Assembly: GCA_937919075.1 (NCBI GenBank)
Contig: CALFOF010000038.1
Location: 1-16,146, forward strand
DNA from: an uncultured Cyanobium sp.
GTDB lineage: Bacteria > Cyanobacteriota > Cyanobacteriia > PCC-6307 > Cyanobiaceae
Direction of reading: 5' to 3'
DNA: 16,146 bases
In this document: piece by piece, positions 8,705 to 16,146 of the stretch
How the letters are laid out: each line of letters begins with the position of its first letter
Numbering within the stretch: position 1 is the stretch's first letter
Translations under genes and position numbers: made by a program
The notes under the pieces: model-generated
Told to the model about the DNA's origin: nothing
The model's input: only the letters and a program-made list of their open reading frames with translations
Databases searched by the model: none

Positions 8705-11164
8705 ATGGCTCAGGCACCAGCGATGGGCAGTTCCGATCTCCTCGTGGTGCCGCTCCAGTCCGTTGGCCTCGACGCCATCGCCCAGGTGGGGGGCAAGAAC
8801 GCCTCACTGGGAGAGATGATCCGCCAGCTGGGGCCCCGGGGGGTGGCGGTGCCTGGAGGCTTTGCCACCACGGCAGCGGCCTACCGCCTGCTGCTTGCCC
8901 ACAACGGGCTGGAGGCCCGGCTGGCTGCCCTGTTCGATGGCCTTGATACCAGCGATTTGACGGCCCTGCAGGCGAGTGGTGCCGCCGCGCGCCAGCTACT
9001 GCTGAACGCCAGCCTGCCGCCGTCGCTGGAGGAGGCAATCCGCTGGCATTACCAGCAGCTGTGCGAGGAATGCCCCGGCAGCGCGATGGAGGTGGCGGCG
9101 GCTGCGGCGGCGGCGGTGGCAGTGGCGGTGCGCTCAAGTGCCACTGCTGAAGATCTGCCGGAGGCCAGCTTCGCCGGGCAGCAGGAAAGTTTTCTCAATG
9201 TGCAGGGCGCCGACGCGCTGCTGGCCGCCTGCCGCCGTTGTTACGCCTCACTGTTCACGGATCGGGCCATCTCCTACCGGCAGATCAACGGCTTCGCCCA
9301 CGACGCGGTGGCGTTGTCGATCGGCGTGCAAACGATGGTGCGCTCTGACCTGGCCGCTTCGGGCGTGATGTTCACGATCGACACCGAAAGTGGCTTCCGT
9401 GAGGCCGTTCTGCTCACCGCCGCCTATGGCCTGGGCGAAAACGTGGTGCAGGGGGCGGTCAATCCCGATGAATACCTCATCTTCAAACCGACCCTGCTGC
9501 AGGGGCATGCGCCGATCCTGAGCAGGCGGCTGGGCAGCAAGAAGCTGCGCATGGTGTATGCCGAGACGGCCACCTGCAACGTGGCGGTGTCGGTGGATGA
9601 GCGTGAACGCTTCGCCATCGACGACGCCGATGTGCTCACCCTGGCCCGCTGGGCCTGCGTGATCGAGGCGCACTACAGCGCCCTGCACGGTGTCCCCACC
9701 GCCATGGACATCGAGTGGGCCAAAGATGGCCTCAGCGGCAAGTTGTTCATCCTGCAGGCCCGGCCGGAAACGGTGCAGTCGCGCCGTTCGAGCAGCCTGC
9801 TGCGCCGCTGGCAGCTGGATCCCCACCAGGCTGAACTGATCGTGGAGGGCCGGGCGATCGGTGCCTCGGTGAGCAGCGGTGTGGCCCGCGTGCTGGCCAG
9901 CGCCGCTGCCATCAACCGCTTCGAGGCGGGGGATCTGCTGGTGACGGAGCGCACCGACCCCGATTGGGAGCCGATCCTGCGCAAAGCCAGCGGTGTGATC
10001 ACCAACCAGGGCGGCCGCACCTGCCACGCGGCGATCATTGCCCGCGAGATGGGGATCACTGCAATCGTGGGCTGTGGCACGGCCACCAGCCGCATCGTCG
10101 ATGGCGATGTGATCACCGCCAGCTGCTGCGAAGGGGATGCCGGGCGGGTGTATCGCGGCGCCTTGCCGTTTCACGTGGAGGAGCAGGAGCTCTCCGAACT
10201 GCCGCCGACCCGCACCCGCATCCTGGTGAACGTGGGCAATCCGGAGCAGGCCTTCCAGCAGGCGGCCTTGCCTGTAGACGGGGTGGGATTGGCGCGGCTG
10301 GAGTTCATCATCGCCAACCACATTCAGGTGCATCCGATGGCGCTGTTGAAGCCGGAGCTGGTGGCCGATGCCGGCGAACGCGAGGCGATTGCCCAGCGCA
10401 CCAAGGGGTATGCCCGCCCCGCCGATTACTACGTCGACCTGCTCACCCAGGGCATGGCGCGTATTGCTGCCGCCTTCCATCCACGGCCGGTGATCCTGCG
10501 CTTCTCGGATTTCAAGAGCAACGAATACGCCCGCCTGCTGGGGGGCAGCGGCTTCGAGCCCCACGAGGAGAACCCGATGCTGGGCTGGCGGGGGGCGTCC
10601 CGCTACACCGCCGCAGCCTTCCGTGAGGCCTTCGGCCTGGAGTGCCAGGCGCTCAAGGTGGTGCGGGAGGCGATGGGGCTCACGAACGTGATTCCGATGG
10701 TGCCGTTCTGCCGCACGCCGGAGGAAGGCGAGCGGGTGCTCGCCGAGATGGCTCGCCATGGCCTGGTACGGGGCCGCCACGGGCTGCAGGTGTACGTGAT
10801 GTGCGAACTGCCCAGCAATGTGATCGGCGCCGAAGCCTTCGCCGAGCGCTTCGATGGCTTTTCAATCGGCTCCAACGACCTCACCCAGCTCACCCTTGGG
10901 CTGGACCGGGATTCCGCGCTGGTGGCGGATCTGTTCGATGAGCGACACGCCATCGTCAAGGAGATGATCCGCCTGGCGATCCGCACGGCCCACCGCTGCG
11001 GCAGCCGGATCGGCATCTGCGGCCAGGCCCCCAGCGACTACCCCGACTTCGCCCGCTTCCTGGTGGAGGAAGGGATCGATTCGATCAGCCTCAACCCCGA
11101 TGCCGTGATCGCCACACGCCTGCAGGTGGCGGCGATTGAGCAGGAGCTTGGCAAGGGCCCCTGA
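8705..11164 (+). CDS. ppsA: Phosphoenolpyruvate synthase (pyruvate, water dikinase)
   Basis: PEP synthase converts pyruvate, ATP and water to PEP, AMP and phosphate, supplying gluconeogenesis and aromatic precursors. Residues counted from GTG 8702: the N-terminal ATP-grasp part shows VGGKNASLGEMIRQL (29-43) and VRSSATAEDLPEASFAGQQ (143-161). The swivelling phosphohistidine domain has NQGGRTCHAAIIARE with His442. The C-terminal PEP/pyruvate TIM barrel has VILRFSDFKSNEY (597-609), GSNDLTQLTLGLDRDS (723-738) and CGQAPSDYPD with Cys774. Length 819 is normal for bacterial PpsA (about 790-800 in E. coli). ATG 8705 is chosen over GTG 8702 because AGAGG at 8695-8699 is better spaced from it. Two oddities: residues 131-142 are almost pure Ala/Val from GCG-rich codons, just before the conserved VRSSATAE, and the usual CGQGPSD reads CGQAPSD. 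Confidence 0.96.
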   Translation: MAQAPAMGSSDLLVVPLQSVGLDAIAQVGGKNASLGEMIRQLGPRGVAVPGGFATTAAAYRLLLAHNGLEARLAALFDGLDTSDLTALQASGAAARQLLLNASLPPSLEEAIRWHYQQLCEECPGSAMEVAAAAAAAVAVAVRSSATAEDLPEASFAGQQESFLNVQGADALLAACRRCYASLFTDRAISYRQINGFAHDAVALSIGVQTMVRSDLAASGVMFTIDTESGFREAVLLTAAYGLGENVVQGAVNPDEYLIFKPTLLQGHAPILSRRLGSKKLRMVYAETATCNVAVSVDERERFAIDDADVLTLARWACVIEAHYSALHGVPTAMDIEWAKDGLSGKLFILQARPETVQSRRSSSLLRRWQLDPHQAELIVEGRAIGASVSSGVARVLASAAAINRFEAGDLLVTERTDPDWEPILRKASGVITNQGGRTCHAAIIAREMGITAIVGCGTATSRIVDGDVITASCCEGDAGRVYRGALPFHVEEQELSELPPTRTRILVNVGNPEQAFQQAALPVDGVGLARLEFIIANHIQVHPMALLKPELVADAGEREAIAQRTKGYARPADYYVDLLTQGMARIAAAFHPRPVILRFSDFKSNEYARLLGGSGFEPHEENPMLGWRGASRYTAAAFREAFGLECQALKVVREAMGLTNVIPMVPFCRTPEEGERVLAEMARHGLVRGRHGLQVYVMCELPSNVIGAEAFAERFDGFSIGSNDLTQLTLGLDRDSALVADLFDERHAIVKEMIRLAIRTAHRCGSRIGICGQAPSDYPDFARFLVEEGIDSISLNPDAVIATRLQVAAIEQELGKGP

Positions 11165-11198
11165 GCGCGCGCGGGAAGCCCCCCTGAACGCGCCGCTC
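11163..11198. terminator. Possible hairpin between convergent ppsA and glcD
   Basis: GAGCGCGCG (11163-11171) can pair with CGCGCCGCTC (11189-11198) with one bulged C, around a 17-base loop. It begins at the ppsA stop and lies in the 56-base gap where ppsA and glcD converge, where a two-way terminator would be expected. No T-run follows on either strand, so the call is weak. Confidence 0.27.
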
Positions 11199-11220
11199 GG
11201 TGAAGGAGCTCCAGCCGGGT

Positions 11221-12771
11221 TCAGAACAGCTCGACAGCCTCGCGTTCCAGCGCGCCTGGCGGGCCGTCGCCCGCCCAGGCTGTGGATCCCGACTCCGCTG
11301 ACGAAAGCGGGGAACCAGCGCCATTGCGGGCAGGGGTTTCGCGCAACACAGCCACCCGGCGGGACGATTCGCCGCAGCTGCGGGGCGTGGGGAAGATCTT
11401 GCCGGGATTGGCCCGGCCCAGCGGGTCGAAAGCGCGGCGCACCAGCTGCATGGTGTCGAGGTCGTCGTGGGAGAACATCCAATCGAGGTAGCAGCGCTTG
11501 TCGGCGCCCACGCCGTGCTCCCCGGTAATGCTGCCGCCGGCCTCGATGCAGAGCCGCAGGATCTCGGCGCCCAGGGCCTGCACTTTCTCCTGCACGCCGG
11601 GCTCGCCTGCCGTGTAGAGGATCAGCGGATGCAGGTTGCCATCGCCGGCGTGGAACACATTGGCCACGGGCAGGCCGTAGTGGCGGCTCAACTGCTCGAT
11701 CGCCGCCAGCACCGACGGCAGGGCACTGCGCGGCACCACCCCGTCCTGCACGTAGTAGGTGGGGGTGATGCGCCCCACCGCCGCGAACGCCGACTTGCGG
11801 CCCTTCCAGAGCTGGGCCCGGTCGGCTTCCTGCTCCGCCTGACGGATCGAGCGGGCACCGGCCTGACGGCACAGATCGCTGGCCAGGGCCACCGCCGCCG
11901 CCACCTCCCGCTCCTGGCCGTCGAGCTCGATCAGCAGCACCGCCGCGGCATCGCGGGGATACTCATCCACCCCGAACAGATCGTCGACGGCATTGATCGT
12001 GAAGTTATCCATGATTTCCATCCCTGCCGGCAGCACCCCGGCGGCCGTGACCAGGCGGACCGCTTCACCGGCCGCCTCCATCGTGGCGAAATCGGCCAGC
12101 AGCACCTGCACGTTGGGGGTCTGGGGCAGCAGGCGCAGGGTGATCGCCGTGGCAATGCCCAAAGTGCCCTCACTGCCGATGAACACACCGCGCAGATCAA
12201 GGCCGGGCAGCTCCGCCAGCGCCCCGCCCAGGCGGGTGAGCGTGCCGTCGGGGAGCACCACCTCCAGCTCCAGCACATGGTTGCTGGTGACGCCGTACTT
12301 GAGGCAATGGACGCCCCCGGCGTTCTCGGCCACGTTGCCGCCGATGCTGCACACCACCTGGCTGGACGGGTCAGGGGCGTAGTAGAAGCCGTCGCCGGCC
12401 ACTGCGCGCGTGACCCAGCTGTTGATCACACCGGGCTGCACGGTGATGCGTTGGTTGTCGAGATCGATCGCCAGCACCGACCGCATGCGGCTGGTGACCA
12501 CCAGCAGGGACTCCTGCTCCGCCACGGCGCCACCCGACAGGCCCGTACCACTGCCACGGGCCACGAACGGCACCCCCAGGGCATGGCAGCAACGCAGGAT
12601 CGCCATCACCTGCTCGGTGGTTTCCGGCAGCACCACCAGCGGCGGCTCGTGGCGGTGCAGGGTGAGGCCGTCGCTGTCGTAGGTGAGCAGCTCCTGGCGC
12701 CGAGCCACCACGGCACGCGCCGGAAGCAGGCGGCGCAGCTGGCGTTCGATGGTGGACCAGGGCAGTCTCAC
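11221..12771 (-). CDS. glcD: Glycolate dehydrogenase FAD-binding subunit
   Basis: GlcD oxidises glycolate from photorespiration to glyoxylate and passes electrons on through partner subunits (GlcE/GlcF), not visible here. The VAO/PCMH FAD domain shows VVLPETTEQVMAIL and VARGSGTGLSGGAV (about residues 71-83 from the start used here), IGGNVAENAGGVHCLKYGV, and FIGSEGTLGIATAI. The C-terminal FAD-oxidase domain has VFHAGDGNLHP (His374, His381) and GEHGVGADK, ending at NPGKIFPTPRSCG. The open frame reaches TTG at 12868-12870, but its first 33 residues come from the repeat-rich spacer. I chose GTG at 12769-12771 (516 residues), directly before the conserved LPWSTIERQLRRLLP. A tail of about 50 Gly/Ser/Ala-rich residues follows the normal end, making it longer than E. 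coli GlcD (499). It is convergent with ppsA and divergent from hemL. A D-lactate dehydrogenase cannot be excluded from motifs alone. Confidence 0.92.
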   Translation of the reverse strand: MRLPWSTIERQLRRLLPARAVVARRQELLTYDSDGLTLHRHEPPLVVLPETTEQVMAILRCCHALGVPFVARGSGTGLSGGAVAEQESLLVVTSRMRSVLAIDLDNQRITVQPGVINSWVTRAVAGDGFYYAPDPSSQVVCSIGGNVAENAGGVHCLKYGVTSNHVLELEVVLPDGTLTRLGGALAELPGLDLRGVFIGSEGTLGIATAITLRLLPQTPNVQVLLADFATMEAAGEAVRLVTAAGVLPAGMEIMDNFTINAVDDLFGVDEYPRDAAAVLLIELDGQEREVAAAVALASDLCRQAGARSIRQAEQEADRAQLWKGRKSAFAAVGRITPTYYVQDGVVPRSALPSVLAAIEQLSRHYGLPVANVFHAGDGNLHPLILYTAGEPGVQEKVQALGAEILRLCIEAGGSITGEHGVGADKRCYLDWMFSHDDLDTMQLVRRAFDPLGRANPGKIFPTPRSCGESSRRVAVLRETPARNGAGSPLSSAESGSTAWAGDGPPGALEREAVELF

Positions 12772-12847
12772 GAAGATTTCGGCCTGGATGTCGGCCTGAA
12801 GGGGGAGAGTCTGGGCGGAGAGAACGGCCGGCAGGCATGCATCAGCT

Positions 12848-12896
12848 GGCAAGCAGGTGCAAGGAAGCAAGAGCAGGCGAGCAAGAAGGCAAGCAG
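12848..12896. repeat. GCAAG-rich low-complexity tract beside glcD
   Basis: The motif GGCAAGCAG occurs at 12848-12856 and again at 12888-12896, with further GCAAG and AGCAGG copies between them. The tract lies in the 253-base divergent gap between glcD (start 12771) and hemL (start 13025). The remaining gap (12897-13024) shows a short GCGGC-GTCA-GCCGC hairpin but no convincing promoter hexamers. Confidence 0.5.
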
Positions 12897-13024
12897 CCTG
12901 CGGCCAACAAGACCTTACCGAGCGGAGGCGGCGTCAGCCGCACTGTCACATCTTGAGTCAGGATGGAGATCGGCCGAGCGGCATTGCGCTGTCGCGCCGT
13001 TCTCAACCGTCTGCGGATCGCGCC

Positions 13025-14328
<1,304 letters not shown>

Positions 14329-14341
<13 letters not shown>

Positions 14342-14398
14342 CACTGCCATCTCCTGACACTTCCATCGCCTGACGCCGGCCCTGCCATCGCCTGAACC
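14329..14398. repeat. 16-bp tandem repeat spanning the hemL stop codon
   Basis: TGCCATCTCCTGACAC occurs at 14329-14344 and again, perfectly, at 14345-14360. A third unit TTCCATCGCCTGACGC (14361-14376) has three changes. After a six-base insert, TGCCATCGCCTGAACC (14383-14398) follows. The first unit contains the last hemL codons GCC ATC TCC TGA, so each copy repeats the same stop context into the spacer before the next gene. Confidence 0.75.
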
Positions 14399-14431
14399 CT
14401 GAATAGGCTTCAGGCCTTCGTGCCGTTGCTC

Positions 14432-15808
14432 ATGCCTCGCGAGCGCTTCTTTCTGGAGTTGGAGCCGCCGACAGAAGCCCTGCGCGGCCGCCCCCATGTG
14501 GTGATCGTGGGAGGGGGGTTTGCGGGCCTTGCGGCGTGCAAGGCCCTGGCCGGCGCCGATCTGCGCGTGACGCTGATTGACAAGCGCAACTACAACCTGT
14601 TCCAACCGCTGTTGTATCAGGTGTCCACCGGGCTGGTGGCCCCAGGGGATGTGACCGTGCCACTGCGGCTGCTGGTGGGAGGGCAGCGCAACGTGCAGGT
14701 GCTGATGGGGGAGGTGAAGGAAATCGATGCCGAGGCCAAGGAGCTGGTGTTCAACGAGCGGCGCTACAGCTACGACCATCTGATCGTGGCGGCGGGCTCC
14801 GGCAGCTCCTATTTCGGCCATGACGAATGGCAGACAATCGCTCCGCCGATGAAGCAGCTGGAAGACGCGCTCGAGATTCGCGAGCGGCTGCTGCTGGCGA
14901 TGGAGGAGGCGGAACAGACGCCCGAGGCCGGCAAACGGCGCCTGCTGCAGTCGGTGGTGGTGGTGGGGGGCGGACCCACCGGCTGTGAGTTGGCGGGGTC
15001 GGTGTCGGAGCTGCTGCGTCACGCCCTGGCCCGGGATTTCCGCCAGCTTGAGCCGGGCGACACCCGCATCCTGTTGGTGGATCCTGGCGATCGCCTGCTG
15101 CGGGGTATGCATCCTGATCTGGGCGCCGGCGCCCGGCGCTTCCTGGAATCGATCGGCGTGGAGGTGCTGCTGGGGGGCCGGGTGAAGGCGATCGAACCAG
15201 GCCGGGTCACGATCAGCACCGCCGCCGGCGAGCAGGTGCGGGAGGCGGCCACCGTGTGCTGGACAGCCGGGGTGAAGGCGTCCCCGCTCGGCGCCCGGTT
15301 GGCCGAGGCCACCGGCGTACCGCTCGACCGGGGCGGGCGGGTGCCGGTGGAGGCGGATTTCTGTGTGCCTGGCCATCCTGAGATCCGGGTGGTGGGCGAC
15401 CTCTGCGCCTATGTCCCCAGCCCGGGCGCCAGCCCGCTGCCGGGGCTGGCCAGCGTGGCGGTGCAGATGGGCCGCTGGGTGGCCCGTGACCTGCGGGCCG
15501 GGCTGGAAGGCCGCTCACAGGCACCATTTCGCTTCGTGGATTTCGGCTCGATGGCGATGCTGGGCCGCCTGCACGCCGAAGCTGACCTGCGTGGCTGGAG
15601 AGTGGACGGCCCGCTGGGCTGGTTGATCTGGGGCGTTGCCCACCTGGGCTTCATGCCCGCCAACGAGAACCGGGTGAGCCTGCTGATCAAGTGGCTCTGG
15701 GCGATCGCCGCCAGGCAGCGCGGCTCCCTGTTGATCATGGGAGAACCGTGCTTTGAGGAGGCGATGGCGCTGAGCCCTGCCCCTACAGACCCGGGCTGCT
15801 CTGCATGA
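14432..15808 (+). CDS. Type 2 NAD(P)H dehydrogenase-like flavoprotein
   Basis: A two-dinucleotide-binding-domain FAD protein of the NDH-2 (Ndb) family, which passes electrons from NAD(P)H to the quinone pool at the membrane surface without pumping protons. Positions counted from GTG 14420: the FAD site is VVIVGGGFAGLAACKAL (27-43) with the acidic strand end TLIDKRNYNLFQPLLYQV; the NADH site is VVVVGGGPTGCELAG (179-193); VVGDLCAY (324-331) and PGLASVAVQMGRWVA (341-355) complete the second FAD-contacting block. The C-terminal segment with GWLIWGVAHLGFM and LLIKWLWAI is amphipathic or hydrophobic and probably anchors it to the membrane. Length near 460 fits the family. ATG 14432 is taken as start; GTG 14420 would add four residues, and neither has a Shine-Dalgarno site. 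It follows hemL by 90 bases and its last 26 bases overlap the convergent SDR gene. It could equally be one of the demethylphylloquinone-reductase-type Ndb proteins; motifs do not separate them. Confidence 0.88.
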   Translation: MPRERFFLELEPPTEALRGRPHVVIVGGGFAGLAACKALAGADLRVTLIDKRNYNLFQPLLYQVSTGLVAPGDVTVPLRLLVGGQRNVQVLMGEVKEIDAEAKELVFNERRYSYDHLIVAAGSGSSYFGHDEWQTIAPPMKQLEDALEIRERLLLAMEEAEQTPEAGKRRLLQSVVVVGGGPTGCELAGSVSELLRHALARDFRQLEPGDTRILLVDPGDRLLRGMHPDLGAGARRFLESIGVEVLLGGRVKAIEPGRVTISTAAGEQVREAATVCWTAGVKASPLGARLAEATGVPLDRGGRVPVEADFCVPGHPEIRVVGDLCAYVPSPGASPLPGLASVAVQMGRWVARDLRAGLEGRSQAPFRFVDFGSMAMLGRLHAEADLRGWRVDGPLGWLIWGVAHLGFMPANENRVSLLIKWLWAIAARQRGSLLIMGEPCFEEAMALSPAPTDPGCSA

Positions 15809-16112
15809 TGCCGCCATCGGCAAAGATCGTGGTGGCGGTGATGTAGCTGGCGTCGTCGCTGGCAAGGAAGGCCACCACACTGGCCACCTCTTCGGGCCGG
15901 GCCATGCGGCCCAGGGGAATGGCGGCATCCAGCTTGGCCATCAGTTCCGGATCCTTCATCGTGGCGTCGTTGATCGGGGTGGCCACAGCGCCCGGACCCA
16001 CGTTCACCACGGTGATGCCGTGAGGGGCCAGCTCAAGTGCAGCGGTGCGGGTGAGCATGCGCATGCCTCCCTTGGCGAGACAGTAGGGCGTGTTGTTACC
16101 GGTGGCAAGCAC
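15783..16112 (-). pseudogene. Short-chain dehydrogenase/reductase, C-terminal half only
   Basis: The frame encodes the second half of a classical SDR of the glucose-1-dehydrogenase/FabG type. It has the catalytic YxxxK (YCLAKGGMRMLTRTAALELA, Tyr10 and Lys14 from GTG 16112), then VVNVGPGAVATPIN, LGRMARPEEVASVVAFLASD and the terminal YITATTIFADGG motif. The N-terminal Rossmann part (TGxxxGIG and NNAG) and the catalytic Ser are missing. An intact gene should stay open to the window edge, but this frame meets TAG at 16122-16124 a few codons upstream of the conserved sequence. The gene is therefore either truncated in nature or joined to unrelated DNA in the last 25-35 bases. The GTG at 16110-16112 is only the first possible start of the fragment, not a likely true one. 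Substrate cannot be told. Confidence 0.75.
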
Positions 16113-16146
16113 CCCAACGAGCTACCGCAGTTCCGTTGGATCAACA

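Noticed and set aside
9248..10780. A 510-codon open frame on the minus strand
   Set aside because: It is fully antisense to ppsA, which carries all expected motifs; its composition is typical of a shadow frame.

Overview
The window is 16,146 bases of GC-rich DNA and almost certainly comes from a cyanobacterium of the Synechococcus/Cyanobium (picocyanobacterial) group. The best evidence is the ferrochelatase at 2997-4172, which carries the C-terminal chlorophyll-binding-like helix ([10 protein letters not shown]) known from cyanobacteria and chloroplasts. The neighbour order pyrH - cobO - tyrosine recombinase - hemH - ilvB also matches my recollection of picocyanobacterial chromosomes. Genes are densely packed, often overlap at start and stop, and mostly lack strong Shine-Dalgarno sites.

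Layout. On the minus strand at the left are pyrH (UMP kinase, cut by the window edge), cobO (corrinoid adenosyltransferase) and a tyrosine recombinase. Divergent from these, on the plus strand, hemH overlaps a secreted LytM/M23-type peptidase, followed by ilvB (acetolactate synthase large subunit with an unusual C-terminal zinc-ribbon-like tail). Next comes a tightly coupled set of three poorly known genes: a secreted SNase-fold-like protein, a small two-helix Gly-rich membrane protein, and a type 1 periplasmic-binding-like protein broken by one in-frame TAG. Then comes ppsA (phosphoenolpyruvate synthase), convergent with glcD (glycolate oxidase FAD subunit, minus). hemL (glutamate-1-semialdehyde aminomutase) diverges from glcD and is followed by a type 2 NAD(P)H dehydrogenase-like flavoprotein. 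The right edge holds the C-terminal half of a short-chain dehydrogenase (minus), whose frame is broken just before the window ends.

How the genes relate. Most are core housekeeping: pyrimidine nucleotides (pyrH), tetrapyrroles and cobalamin (hemL, hemH, cobO), branched-chain amino acids (ilvB), pyruvate/PEP (ppsA), photorespiratory glycolate (glcD) and quinone reduction (NDH-2). They do not form one pathway or an obvious new multi-gene system.

The unexplained signal lies in details. Short imperfect tandem repeats sit between genes. Two of them (16 bp after hemL, 17 bp after the M23 gene) begin inside the last codons, so that copies of the stop-codon context are repeated into the spacer. A 15-bp repeat precedes cobO and a GCAAG-rich tract lies beside glcD/hemL. 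Other points of interest are the ilvB zinc-ribbon tail, the single-codon disruption at 8203-8205, and the recombinase with Tyr in place of the usual box II His. I saw no tRNA, rRNA, CRISPR array or insertion sequence.
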